Source: Teredinibacter haidensis
GTDB lineage: Bacteria > Pseudomonadota > Gammaproteobacteria > Pseudomonadales > Cellvibrionaceae
Direction of reading: 5' to 3'
Assembly: GCF_014211975.1 (NCBI RefSeq)
Contig: NZ_CP060084.1
Span: 4,165,001 to 4,229,000, forward strand
Length of the DNA: 64,000 bases
Numbering within the stretch: position 1 is the first letter of the stretch; each line of letters starts with the position of its first letter. Below are positions 44,901 through 53,757 of this stretch, one piece after another. The translations under genes and the position numbers were made by a program. The notes below the pieces were generated by a model. It was not told where the DNA came from. It searched no databases and saw only the letters and a program-made list of their open reading frames with translations.

Positions 44901-47900
44901 GATCCTCGCTTACTCTCCATCTTTATGGCAGAGGAAATGAATCTGCTGCTGGATGCGGAACAGATAATTGGCGACTGGCAGGCCAGTGGAGATAGTCGTG
45001 GTCATATTGAGCCTGTGGTGCGGGAGCTTTCCACCCTGGGAACGGGCGCTCAGCAGGCCAACCTACCGGATATGGCTGGCCTGAGCGCACAGCTGTGTAA
45101 ACTATATGAGCAGTACCAAGCCGGTCAATTGGAAGCCAATGACGACTTTTTTACTCTCCTTGGCGCCGGACACAATGCGTTGTTGGATATGGTCGATGCC
45201 GTAGCTGCAGGCCAAAATGTTGTACCGCCATCGGAAGAGACTACTTCTGCATTGGCCTCGCTGATTTACAGTGGCTCCAGAGTGACGGAACGTACTGACG
45301 ATGTATCGGGAGCAGAAACCGAGATCATAACAACGGATGAGCCTTTTTCGGTCAGCGAAGAGGCTGAAAACGAAATATCCAGTCTGGGTGAAGAGGCGGT
45401 TGAGGAAGCGATTCTTAATTCAATCGTTGAAGAGATTGTCGAGCCGGAGCAGCTGTGGGGTGAATCCGCAGTAGAAGCTGAAGAAGAGTCTCCCCTCGAG
45501 CTAGAGTTTGGTGACGACGAACCGTTGCAGCCTGGGGAAGATGCTGATGAACTTCTAGACGAAGAGCAAAGTTTCTCCAGCGATGAACATACCTCAGAGC
45601 AGCAAATGGTTGACGGGTTTGTCGAAGGCGCCGATGGTATTGTTACAGAAGAATTAGAAGATGTCCTAGTCGTAGCAGAAGAGCTTGCGCCAACCGAGGA
45701 GCTTCCAGATGAAGAGCACGGTCTCTCCAGTGAAGATCATTCGTCAGGGCTGAAAGTTGCGAACGGTTTTGTCGAAGACGCCGGTAGCATTGTTACAGAC
45801 GGATCAGAAGACTTATTTGTAGTGGAAAACCTCGTGTCAGGTGAGGAGCAGGGCAGCCTCGATACGATAGAAGCGCTTCCAGATGAAGAGCATGGTCTCT
45901 CCAGCGATGATAATTCGTCAGAGCTGCAAATGGCGAACGGTTTTGTCGAAGGCACCGATGGATCAGAAGACCTCCTTGTAACAGAGGCGCTTGTGGTAGA
46001 CCCTGCGCCAACTGAGGAGCAGGACCTTCTCGGCACGACAGAAGAGCAGGGGGCGTCGGAGTCTGACGCCGTCGTTGAATTTGAACCGGAAGAGCCTGCG
46101 TTCGTGTCGCCAAACACTCCGGAGAGTCAGCCAGCTGCTGAAGTTGAGCCGGAAGTGACCCCGAGCTGGAAGACCATCCCGGGCCTACTGGACAATATTG
46201 ACACAAGCCATGAAGACTACGACGAGGATATTGTCGACATCTTTTTGGAGGAAGCGAACGAGCTGATCGAAGAACTGGATGAGTCGGTTCATAGCTGGGA
46301 ATCTGACTGGTCCGATGATTCCAGGCCAGAGCAGATCAAACGCGTATTGCATACTCTCAAAGGTGGCGCTCGTTTGGCGGGAATGGCCAATCTCGGTGAG
46401 CTTACCCACGAATATGAAAGCTTCCTGATCGCCACTGACCTCAGTGATTTGAACGATGGCTTCTTCCACAAGATGCACAGTTACCAGGATAGAGTGCTCA
46501 GTGGTGTTCGTGGCATTGAGAACTTTGTAGCGCAGGGTGGCGCCAGTGCGACAGCCGCGCCGGCAGAAATTTCCGGTGATGCTGAGCTGGACGCCCCGAT
46601 TGCTCAAACCGAGGGAATCGCTGATCAACAACCAGAAAATAGTGCGGCAGAAGCAGGTCAGGAATCCAATGTTCTGCCCTTTATGCCTCGACCTAAATCC
46701 GCCGCTGAGGCAAGCCCTGGTGAATTTAACATGCCGGCGGTTAAAACAGGTGGTGGTGAGCAGGCACTCGTAAGCAAGCAAACCGGGCCACAAGAGGTCG
46801 TTAAAGTCTCGTCCGACCTGTTGGAAGAATTGGTAAACCTTGCGGGTGAAACCTCCATTAACCGTTCGCGTATCGAGCAACAGGTCAGCGACTTCTCTCA
46901 TTCACTGGAAGATATCGATTCCACCATTGCCCGTTTACAGGAGCAGTTGCGCAGGCTAGATATTGAAACCGAAGCCCAGGTGCTCTTTCGCCAGGAGCAG
47001 ATGGCGGAACACGAAGATTTCGACCCTTTGGAGATGGATCGCTACTCGCAATTACAGCAGCTCTCCCGCTCACTAATTGAGTCTGCGTCCGACTTGGTGG
47101 ATCTGCGCCAAACCCTGACCGACAACATCCGCGATACCGAAACTCTGTTACTGCAACAGTCACGTATTAACACCACTCTACAGGAGGGTTTGATGCGTTC
47201 ACGCATGGTACCTTTCTCTCGTTTGGTACCGCGCCTGCGCCGGATTGTTCGCCAGGTTGCGGGTGAGCTGGGCAAGAATGTCAGCTTCGAGCTGGACAAT
47301 ATTGAAGGTGAACTAGACCGTTCCGTGCTGGAGCGTCTGGTACCGCCATTGGAACACATGCTGCGCAATGCTGTGGATCACGGTATTGAACTGCCGGAAA
47401 AACGCATAGACGCCGCTAAACCCGAAACCGGTCGAATTGTCTTAACGCTGGGTCGCGAAGGTGGCGATGTTCTTCTGCGTTTGGCTGATGATGGTCGTGG
47501 TGTGGATTTGCGTCGTGTACGTGAAAAGGCGATCGAGCGTGGTTTGATGGCCGCGGATGCAGAGCTGAGCGATTTCGATATCATGCAGTTTGTACTGCAC
47601 GCTGGTTTCAGTACTGCGGAAACGGTCACCCAGATCTCAGGCCGCGGTGTAGGTATGGACGTTGTAACGTCCGAGATCAAAGCCATGGGCGGTTCAGTGC
47701 TGATCAACTCCGAATGGGGGCGTGGCACTGAAGTTATTATTCGACTACCGTTTACCGTATCGGTTAATCGCGCGCTGATGGTTGAAATAGGTCTGGATAA
47801 CTACGCGATTCCGCTGAACACCATTGAAGGTATTGTGCGTGTTAGTCCATTTGAGCTGGAACACTATTATTCTAGTGAAGATGCCCGCTTTGAATATGCC

Positions 47901-48626
47901 GGGGAAAACTACCAAGTGCGCTATCTGGGGACAATGCTCAACGCGGATATTCAGGCCAAACTGGAAGGTCAGGCATTGCCTCTTCCCGTGTTATTGGTGC
48001 GCTCCGCAGAAAGTACCATGGCCATTCAAGTGGATAACCTCTTAGGTAGCCGTGAAGTGGTTGTAAAGAGCCTGGGCTCGCAATTCAGTTCTGTGCAGGG
48101 GCTTTCGGGTGCTACTCTTATGGGTGACGGGAGTGTGGTTGTTATTCTCGACCCCCATGCATTGGTGCGTAAAGAAATTGCCAATGCCAATATTATTGAG
48201 TTGGACGGAGTAGCCGCTCTGAAGGCCGATGAAGTGCCGGAAGAGGTTGTTAAGACTATTATGGTCGTCGATGACTCGGTAACGGTACGCAAGGTGACAT
48301 CACGCTTTTTAGAACGTGAAGGCTTTAATGTGATGACCGCCAAAGATGGTGTGGACGCACTGCGAACACTTCAGGATGAACTGCCAGATCTTATGCTGCT
48401 GGATATTGAAATGCCGCGTATGGATGGTTTTGAAGTCGCGAAAAATATTCGCACGACTAGTCGATGGAAGCACTTACCTATCATTATGATTACCTCTCGA
48501 ACCGGTGATAAACATCGGGAGCATGCGATGGAACTGGGGGTGAATAAATATATGGGTAAACCCTATCAGGAGGATATGTTGCTCGAAGGAATAAACGATC
48601 TTTTGGCTAAAGCCGAAAAGGGCTAG
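41940..48626 (+). CDS. chpA: Multi-HPt chemosensory histidine kinase ChpA
   Basis: A 2228-residue CheA-like hybrid kinase. Recognisable phosphotransfer (Xpt) sites are His49 (HQVHG, divergent), a degenerate site with Asp362 in place of His, His477 (HNIRGG), His709 (HTLKGSG), His887 (HTLKGSA), Ser1031 in place of His (LSTLGTG), and His1471 (HTLKGGA). These are followed by dimerisation, HATPase (LEHMLRNAVDHGIE, DDGRGVDL, GRGVGMDVV), CheW-like and a C-terminal receiver (VVDDSVTVRK, phospho-Asp in LLDIEMPRMDG). Long acidic Ala/Glu-rich linkers join the Xpt domains; one has a three-copy repeat at 45558-46000. ChpA phosphorylates PilG and PilH. The organisation parallels Pseudomonas ChpA, which has eight Xpt domains including Ser and Thr versions. 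Confidence 0.97.
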   Translation: MGDKRNFAALDWVVGEISETLKDAHQALEAFVEDPRDSTRIRFCLTHIHQVHGSLQMVEFHGASLLAEEMEQLAQALMDNQVTSVPEAQEVLMRSLLQLPIYLDRIRGQKEDNPGLVLPLLNDLRAVRNQSYLSETNLFAPNLQIVKELYGSRHPITQDKAKLAQVLKKLREMYQFAAASVLREIKVEENLNYLDKVFSRMEALTQGTACFPMWEVSAALIEGLLRGDIELSVAVRGLLRHLARELRVLGEKAPGALDFMPRENLLKNLLYYVARAESGGKKVNRVKQRYSLSEALLDGVSIGDEGSSDSLSAPDPEAIRSVVVALNDEINSIKNVLDLSLSGHGSPEDLKEVLPIVKRVADTLAVLGIGDLRKQVNIQAAMLEELSQQNSFDEARLLDVAGKIIEIEHRLEAIAKVVGTNRDLASVNEREVEIDQAKVTVLKECQHGLEQAKDAIVEYISSKWDKSHLLNVGSLLHNIRGGLDMIPLPRPAAILGSCSLYIQEQLLNREGQPGWEALDTLADAIASLEYYLERLLGDMEEDTESLLDVAESSVATLGYPIDGSGVTANAPVDTVEPPQVDEIQEIIAAPPAPTEESVFTAEPVTEEPTAEEPMAEELPVSGAAPELEVLDGQTAPVASVEEFTAPAEVSLAQISIDDDAEESDIDDEIIEIFIEEAGEVKETLDEYVPQWKANQQDQDALVVIRRAFHTLKGSGRMVEAFDIGELAWTIENMLNRILDNSIRAEAAHSHVIDLAINLLPSMIDDFAAKRRCSQKALAEQYMAWAKSLSEGKTPPELAAVPAGESIPLPDLNAQAPAAEPVSESNPVVAETEEPQAELEDDEDFVLLEIFSSEAAGHLATMEAFIAQMEEESPLYGPPSDDFQRALHTLKGSAKMAQVLPIAGIAEPLEAFAKELITYQVDINADILQLYRDAVSYTREALGRIDARRTLEIPKQEQFVARTAELRELAVGHLIRLKEMEKDGQQKVDPRLLSIFMAEEMNLLLDAEQIIGDWQASGDSRGHIEPVVRELSTLGTGAQQANLPDMAGLSAQLCKLYEQYQAGQLEANDDFFTLLGAGHNALLDMVDAVAAGQNVVPPSEETTSALASLIYSGSRVTERTDDVSGAETEIITTDEPFSVSEEAENEISSLGEEAVEEAILNSIVEEIVEPEQLWGESAVEAEEESPLELEFGDDEPLQPGEDADELLDEEQSFSSDEHTSEQQMVDGFVEGADGIVTEELEDVLVVAEELAPTEELPDEEHGLSSEDHSSGLKVANGFVEDAGSIVTDGSEDLFVVENLVSGEEQGSLDTIEALPDEEHGLSSDDNSSELQMANGFVEGTDGSEDLLVTEALVVDPAPTEEQDLLGTTEEQGASESDAVVEFEPEEPAFVSPNTPESQPAAEVEPEVTPSWKTIPGLLDNIDTSHEDYDEDIVDIFLEEANELIEELDESVHSWESDWSDDSRPEQIKRVLHTLKGGARLAGMANLGELTHEYESFLIATDLSDLNDGFFHKMHSYQDRVLSGVRGIENFVAQGGASATAAPAEISGDAELDAPIAQTEGIADQQPENSAAEAGQESNVLPFMPRPKSAAEASPGEFNMPAVKTGGGEQALVSKQTGPQEVVKVSSDLLEELVNLAGETSINRSRIEQQVSDFSHSLEDIDSTIARLQEQLRRLDIETEAQVLFRQEQMAEHEDFDPLEMDRYSQLQQLSRSLIESASDLVDLRQTLTDNIRDTETLLLQQSRINTTLQEGLMRSRMVPFSRLVPRLRRIVRQVAGELGKNVSFELDNIEGELDRSVLERLVPPLEHMLRNAVDHGIELPEKRIDAAKPETGRIVLTLGREGGDVLLRLADDGRGVDLRRVREKAIERGLMAADAELSDFDIMQFVLHAGFSTAETVTQISGRGVGMDVVTSEIKAMGGSVLINSEWGRGTEVIIRLPFTVSVNRALMVEIGLDNYAIPLNTIEGIVRVSPFELEHYYSSEDARFEYAGENYQVRYLGTMLNADIQAKLEGQALPLPVLLVRSAESTMAIQVDNLLGSREVVVKSLGSQFSSVQGLSGATLMGDGSVVVILDPHALVRKEIANANIIELDGVAALKADEVPEEVVKTIMVVDDSVTVRKVTSRFLEREGFNVMTAKDGVDALRTLQDELPDLMLLDIEMPRMDGFEVAKNIRTTSRWKHLPIIMITSRTGDKHREHAMELGVNKYMGKPYQEDMLLEGINDLLAKAEKG
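45558..46000 (+). repeat. Three-copy acidic tandem repeat inside chpA
   Basis: Three in-frame copies start at 45558, 45708 and 45882 (residues 1207, 1257 and 1315). Each has the pattern DEEx3-SS-[DE]-x-x-S-x2-x2-x-GFVE followed by D/G-rich residues and a hydrophobic LVV/LVT. Spacing is 50 and 58 codons. The nucleotide similarity between copies 2 and 3 is high, indicating recent duplication. It lies in the linker between the Ser1031 and His1471 domains. Confidence 0.75.
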
Positions 48627-48631
48627 CTGCA

Positions 48632-49558
48632 TTGACTGTGCAGGCCCTGACATTTGGGCTGCTGGCCGAAACATCCGCCCAACTTGAAGACTTGACCGAT
48701 TTGGTAAAGCGTTCCGGTCACGATATTGCTTTGTCCATTAAAGCCAGCAGTGGTTGCCTGGACAAGGTTCGGAATGTCGACGCTTGGGTTGTGCGTTTGG
48801 ATTTACAGCATGACAAGTCAGAACATCTGATGGAAATTTTGGAATCTTTCGACGTGCCAGTCATTTATGACGATATCGAGAGTTACAACGAGCTGGGTGT
48901 TATTGAGCGAGTCACGCGGTTTTCAAGCAAAATACAATTGTGTGCCGGTACCTCAGCGCCACAAGGCTTGAGCAAACCGCGTGAAATTTGGGTGTTAGCA
49001 GCATCGACGGGTGGCCCGGAGGCTGTCGGCCGTTTCCTGAAGCATATTCCTGAGCATATGGATGGCGTTGCTTTTTTGTATGTACAGCATATCAATCCAG
49101 AAATTACACGTACATTGCAGAAAGCCTTACTACGCAATACTTGCTGGGCTGTTCTCGAATGCGAGCGTTCCCAGACAATGGTGGAAAAATGCATATACCT
49201 GGTGTCACCAGCGCATCAAATTGATCTCTACGAAACTAGAGTGATAGCCCCCATACCCGATCGCTGGGCAGGAAAATATCAGCCCTCTGCCGACCAAGTG
49301 ATGGCCAAGGTTGCCAGAAGGTTTGGTAAAAATAGCGGCGCGATTATATTTTCCGGCATGGGCAACGATGGCTCTAGCAGCTGCCATTATATGAAAGGTT
49401 GTGGCGGTTTGATTTGGGCGCAGTCTCCATCAAGCTGCGCAGTAGATTCCATGCCTGTTTCAGCCTTGGGAACCGGAGCGGTGAGCTATCTTGGGTCGCC
49501 AGAGCAGCTGGCACGACAATTCGCAGAACGTCGACATCCGAAAGCAGCCTGCATGTAA
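48632..49558 (+). CDS. chpB: Chemotaxis methylesterase ChpB (CheB family)
   Basis: A 308-residue CheB-type protein-glutamate methylesterase. The catalytic domain has Ser in LAASTGGPEAV, His in YVQHINPE and Asp in FSGMGNDGSSS. The N-terminal 105 residues occupy the receiver position but lack a readable phospho-Asp motif, as expected of a degenerate receiver. It reverses PilK methylation of PilJ. The start is a TTG at 48632, 5 bases after chpA; a GTG at 48638 is the alternative. Confidence 0.9.
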   Translation: MTVQALTFGLLAETSAQLEDLTDLVKRSGHDIALSIKASSGCLDKVRNVDAWVVRLDLQHDKSEHLMEILESFDVPVIYDDIESYNELGVIERVTRFSSKIQLCAGTSAPQGLSKPREIWVLAASTGGPEAVGRFLKHIPEHMDGVAFLYVQHINPEITRTLQKALLRNTCWAVLECERSQTMVEKCIYLVSPAHQIDLYETRVIAPIPDRWAGKYQPSADQVMAKVARRFGKNSGAIIFSGMGNDGSSSCHYMKGCGGLIWAQSPSSCAVDSMPVSALGTGAVSYLGSPEQLARQFAERRHPKAACM

Positions 49559-49608
49559 ACCGTATTACTGCAGCAACGAATAACTGACTATTTTAATGGG
49601 TAAAAAGC

Positions 49609-50100
49609 ATGAGTGAAGGTGAAAGTAAGGTCGCTGTTATTTCGAGCAATACAGAAATTGCCTGTCTGCTAGTTCCTCTGCTGGACAATACATTAATTTT
49701 ACCAACGGTGTCGGTGGCGGAAATGGCGTCCATGCAACCTATTGGCTCGCTTGAAAATTCACCCCCCTGGCTCCTGGGTTTTTACGAATGGCGCAACACC
49801 AAGGTACCGGTTATTTCTTATGAGGGTATCAGTGGTGGCCCGGTGACACCTCTGAATCCTCAGGGGCGAATGGCGGTGTTAAACAACACCGGCGTTAATT
49901 CCGAGTTGCCCTTTATTGCTATACCGACTCAAGGCATTCCGCGTATGGTTCGTGTGGCGGAGGCTGATATTTCTGAAAATACAGATCGTAATGCGCGGCC
50001 CTATGATGATATGCAGGTAAAGGTTGGCCTGGAAGAATTTACCCTGCCCGATGTGACGGCGTTAGAACAGGCATGCATTGATTCGGGCGTGGTAATTTAA
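49609..50100 (+). CDS. chpC: CheW-like protein ChpC
   Basis: A 163-residue CheW-domain protein, the last member of the Pil-Chp cluster, probably a second adaptor between receptors and ChpA. CheW-like segments are ACLLVPLLDNTLILPTVSVAEM, PPWLLGFYEWRNTKVPVISYEG and PFIAIPTQGIPRMVRV. It starts at ATG 49609, 50 bases after chpB. Confidence 0.88.
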   Translation: MSEGESKVAVISSNTEIACLLVPLLDNTLILPTVSVAEMASMQPIGSLENSPPWLLGFYEWRNTKVPVISYEGISGGPVTPLNPQGRMAVLNNTGVNSELPFIAIPTQGIPRMVRVAEADISENTDRNARPYDDMQVKVGLEEFTLPDVTALEQACIDSGVVI

Positions 50101-50133
50101 TCGGTTTCATCCTCCGTCTCGCGGACCAAGCCG

Positions 50134-51192
50134 TTGAAAGAAAATAGACCCACGTCATTTGATATTGCCTTTCTCGCCGGTGTATCGCAGCCAACCGTTT
50201 CTCGTGCGCTTCGAAACAGCTCGCTGGTGAGTAAACAAACGCGAGACAAAATTCAGGAAATTGCTCGACAGCTAAATTACAAAGTTGATATCAACGCACG
50301 CAACCTGCGATCAAAAACCACAAAAACCCTCGCGCTACTGTTTTGTGAAGACCCGGGTACCGGAACGTCTTTAATTAACCCTTTCTTCTTATCCATGCTG
50401 GGAAGCATTACTAAGGCCTCGGCGACTCGCGGCTATGATTTGCTTATTTCTTTTCAGCAGGACAGTGATGATTGGCAAGCTGATTTTGAAGATACTCATA
50501 AGGCCGACGGGATTATTTTCCTTGGTTATGGTGACTACACCACCTACATCGAAAAAATATCGGGCCTTCATAAAATGAACGCCCATTTTATTACTTGGGG
50601 CCCTGTGGTTGAGGGGCAGGCTGGCTACTTTATCGGTTGTGATAACGAAAATGGCTGCTACACAGCGGTAACACATTTGCTGGAATCTGGGCGCTCTAAA
50701 ATCGCTTTTCTGGGCGGTATAACGGAAGATTCCCCCGAATTTCAGGCACGCTATCACGGCTATTGTCGCGCTATAAAAGAGCGTGGTTTAGCGGTTAACA
50801 AGCGCTTACAGATTTATGCGCAAACAACAGAAACGTCGGGTTTTGCAGCCGCGCAGCAATTGCTCAGTAGTGGTGAAAAATTTGATGCGATTGCAGGTGC
50901 GAGCGATCTGATTGCCATCGGGGCGATGAAAGCGTTGCAGGAAGCCCAGTTATTAATTCCGCAACAGATAGCTGTTGTCGGTTTTGATGATATACCGATA
51001 GCGGATTTTGCCAGCCCACCGCTGACAACTATCCAGCAGGATACGCAATTGGCCGGACAGTTACTGGTGGATAATCTTATTAAAGTGATAGAAGGTGAAT
51101 CGATCAGCCAGCAAAAAATTGCCGGAAAATTAATTGTGCGGGAATCGTGTGGTGCCAAATGTGGTGGTAGGAGCTGCGTCGCAAAAGCCTAA
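50134..51192 (+). CDS. LacI-family transcriptional regulator of the alpha-glucan locus
   Basis: A 352-residue LacI/GalR repressor. N-terminal HTH FDIAFLAGVSQPTVSRALRN, hinge NARNLRSKTTKTLALL, and a periplasmic-binding-like ligand domain (FLGGITEDSPEFQARYHGY, AIAGASDLIAIGAMKAL, VVGFDDIPIADFASPPLTTIQQD, read in parts). The start is TTG at 50134, chosen because it gives the normal spacing to the HTH; no ATG is available. It converges on the glucoamylase-permease genes and probably binds the paired operators at 58284-58339. It has a short Cys-containing tail. Confidence 0.85.
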   Translation: MKENRPTSFDIAFLAGVSQPTVSRALRNSSLVSKQTRDKIQEIARQLNYKVDINARNLRSKTTKTLALLFCEDPGTGTSLINPFFLSMLGSITKASATRGYDLLISFQQDSDDWQADFEDTHKADGIIFLGYGDYTTYIEKISGLHKMNAHFITWGPVVEGQAGYFIGCDNENGCYTAVTHLLESGRSKIAFLGGITEDSPEFQARYHGYCRAIKERGLAVNKRLQIYAQTTETSGFAAAQQLLSSGEKFDAIAGASDLIAIGAMKALQEAQLLIPQQIAVVGFDDIPIADFASPPLTTIQQDTQLAGQLLVDNLIKVIEGESISQQKIAGKLIVRESCGAKCGGRSCVAKA

Positions 51193-51316
51193 CGAGCCGC
51201 CAGGTTACGGTTAGCCCAACAGTGGTATGCAGGAATTTTTGTTGGTGCTGCCGCTTGTCGTTGGGCAATCAGACAGCCTATATCGCATGCTGTGTAAACC
51301 ACAGATTACTTGAAAG

Positions 51317-51344
51317 CCCTGACGTACCCTGTTCAGGGTTTCGT
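51317..51344 (+). terminator. Weak terminator hairpin after the LacI gene
   Basis: CCCTGA (51317-51322) pairs with TCAGGG (51333-51338) and is followed by TTTCGT. It lies between the converging regulator and glucoamylase genes. The T run is short, so confidence is low. Confidence 0.3.
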
Positions 51345-51348
51345 CGCC

Positions 51349-53745
51349 CTATTTATTTTGATAGCGGGACACTACCGGAGGGTAGCTGTCCCATACGGCT
51401 TCGTCAGCAACAGACCGTAATAGCTTTACATATTCCGCGTGGGTCCAGGCGAGCGGTGTGGCCGAGTTGGTGCCCTCACCCATGGCGAAGTTATGAGCGG
51501 TATCGACGCCAACGCCATCCCAAACTTGCTCCGGCAACATCAAACCTTCGTTGGCAAAAAATTCCATCGCAGCGACAAACGTATTTTTTAAGTGCTCGGA
51601 TGTGGCGCCTTTTGCAAGCTCATAGTGACCCCGTTCACCGGTAAAAAATGGCCATACCCTGCCGCGCTGCCCTGGGGTATGTTTACCGGTTTCGCTGTAA
51701 GCCTTCCCGGTGTCTTCGTCCTCCCCATAGCCGTCCATACCATAGCGACGCCAGCCCGGAAAAATGTAGCCATTAGTTTCGAAGCTGTATTTCACGCGAT
51801 AATCATCTGCAATAGTTTCATCGTCCAGGTTTTCGATTGTGGATAATATATGAGGATCGTTTGCTGCACGAACGCCGTAGCGTACCAGTTCGAGAAAACC
51901 ACCATCCAAAATGGCGTTTTCGCTGAGAACGCCTCGACCATTTCTATCGGCCAGCTTACCTTCGTCGTTGGGATTACTATTTTGCGTTATACGTAAGTAG
52001 TATTCGCTATTGCCGTCATCGCCCTGGTAACGGCCTTGTTTGGTATAGGTAAGGGCTTCAATGCTCTGTTCGTATTGATCGGCGGTCTGCAAAAATAAAG
52101 TTGCGGAATCACTGTCGCCCAAGTGTGATGCAATTTCGGCAGCCGATACCAGTCCGGTAACGGTAGCGGCTATGGATGATGGTGAATAGCCGCCCTGTTC
52201 TTCCCAGCGCTCCTGTTGAGTAAAAGGTGGCTTTACGGTTGCGGTATTCCAGTCCAAATTAACCGTGCCGCCTTCAATGAGAAAAGTAGCGGCATTTTTT
52301 AGCATGGTGTCGTACCAGTATTTTAGCGATTTATCAGAAAGTACATCTTGCTGCCAGAGCTTCCAACCCAGCATGATAGGCATGGCTGTCTGATCGAGTT
52401 GTACGGCGATCCATTCTAGCGTTCCATCGACATGTGTTTTTTGCAAAAACCAACCCGTTACCCCTTTGCTGCCTTTTGTATTTTTCGTTACCTGCACATT
52501 TTTTAGATACTGAAATGCAACGAGTGGTGTTTCGGTGTCGCCGAGTGCGAGAAAAGCCATGGCACATTGATAAAAATCTCGCGGCCAAACAGCTTTATAA
52601 CCCGTGGAAAACTGAGCGGCGGAAACGGTATCGCCCCATGGGTTCGATAGCGATGCGATTAAAGCACCTGAGAACGTCTTATCTTCCTGTGCTTTTAACA
52701 CCAATGCGCTGACGTTGAGCAATTTGCCGTTATCCGTGCTGCTAGGGCGGATTTCCTTCAGGCCGCTAAGTGATTCTAGGTAATCCTGCCAGCCTACCGC
52801 GCTACCTTCTCCATTATATTTCTGTAGAGATCGTTCGTATCCGTCATCAAGAGCCATAATTGCTGCTGCGACACTGTCGCTTTGCTGCTCACCGAAACCG
52901 ATAACCACGTCGAAGGTTGTTGGCTGGTTCGCGCTGGTGGTAAGTTCGGCTCCCAGGGCAATATTTCCGCTCGCGTCGCCCGTGGAAGGATAAACCCAGT
53001 CCTGCTTGCCATCGACTAAATCACTTCGTAAATCAGATACGCCGACAAATCCTACGGTGGGATTGTGCCAACCTTTGTGTGAAACAATACTCATCGTAGT
53101 ATTGCCTTCCTGCGCATGCAGACCCTCGCCATCTGTCCATGCGATATCACCTTCTCCTGTGTTGCCGATATGTGGATTGGCTTGCAGATAGAGTTTTAGG
53201 CCGGGAACATTGGGTGTAAAAACGATTCTATGAAAAACGGCTTGTGTATCGGGATGGGTAAAAATACTTTTTTCAATTATGTATAGACCATCCTTGTCGA
53301 TATTAGTGATCTTATAGGCCAGTGATAGCGGTCGACCGGTACTATCCTTGTATAAATAATCGATGGACGAAATCGTATCGGTACTTTCGATATCGACAAA
53401 ATTTTCGCCCACCACAACAAGTTGCATATCCTTTAACTGAGCTTCGTGTATTAACCCGTACATGGTTTCAGTGAGCACGCCATTGGCAATAGAAAACCAT
53501 ACTTTAGATACGTTACCTGTATCTGGGTTGCCACGGTGTTGCCCATTGACATAGCGCTCGTAAGACGTGCCGATACCGGATTTTCCTGAGAATGACCAGG
53601 TTGACGCGGTTCCGGGCGCGCCGGGCGCACTTGTTGAGTGTTGCACGAGTTTTTCCGCGCTATGTTCGCTGTTTTCTGAGCAGCTTAAAATTCCGGAGAC
53701 AATCGTGGCGATCAAAAGGCTGGTGGGCAATCGGTTCTTGGTCAT
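51349..53745 (-). CDS. GH15 glucan 1,4-alpha-glucosidase (glucoamylase), exported
   Basis: A 798-residue glucoamylase that releases glucose from non-reducing ends of starch or maltodextrin. The N-terminus is a signal sequence with a possible lipobox (GILSC, Cys22), so the protein is exported and perhaps lipid-anchored. A beta-sandwich GH15 N-domain (about 45-310) is followed by the (alpha/alpha)6 catalytic barrel: KAVWPRDFYQCAMAFLALG, QERWEEQGGYSPSS with the general acid Glu, VWPFFTGERGHYELA, and LPEQVWDG with the general base Glu. It is 12 bases downstream of the permease gene and probably co-transcribed with it. Confidence 0.93.
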   Translation of the reverse strand: MTKNRLPTSLLIATIVSGILSCSENSEHSAEKLVQHSTSAPGAPGTASTWSFSGKSGIGTSYERYVNGQHRGNPDTGNVSKVWFSIANGVLTETMYGLIHEAQLKDMQLVVVGENFVDIESTDTISSIDYLYKDSTGRPLSLAYKITNIDKDGLYIIEKSIFTHPDTQAVFHRIVFTPNVPGLKLYLQANPHIGNTGEGDIAWTDGEGLHAQEGNTTMSIVSHKGWHNPTVGFVGVSDLRSDLVDGKQDWVYPSTGDASGNIALGAELTTSANQPTTFDVVIGFGEQQSDSVAAAIMALDDGYERSLQKYNGEGSAVGWQDYLESLSGLKEIRPSSTDNGKLLNVSALVLKAQEDKTFSGALIASLSNPWGDTVSAAQFSTGYKAVWPRDFYQCAMAFLALGDTETPLVAFQYLKNVQVTKNTKGSKGVTGWFLQKTHVDGTLEWIAVQLDQTAMPIMLGWKLWQQDVLSDKSLKYWYDTMLKNAATFLIEGGTVNLDWNTATVKPPFTQQERWEEQGGYSPSSIAATVTGLVSAAEIASHLGDSDSATLFLQTADQYEQSIEALTYTKQGRYQGDDGNSEYYLRITQNSNPNDEGKLADRNGRGVLSENAILDGGFLELVRYGVRAANDPHILSTIENLDDETIADDYRVKYSFETNGYIFPGWRRYGMDGYGEDEDTGKAYSETGKHTPGQRGRVWPFFTGERGHYELAKGATSEHLKNTFVAAMEFFANEGLMLPEQVWDGVGVDTAHNFAMGEGTNSATPLAWTHAEYVKLLRSVADEAVWDSYPPVVSRYQNK

Positions 53746-53757
53746 TGAATGTCCCTC

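Noticed and set aside
45737..46206. Antisense frames rich in Ser/Pro opposite the chpA repeats
   Set aside because: Their composition merely mirrors the Glu/Asp-rich repeat on the coding strand.
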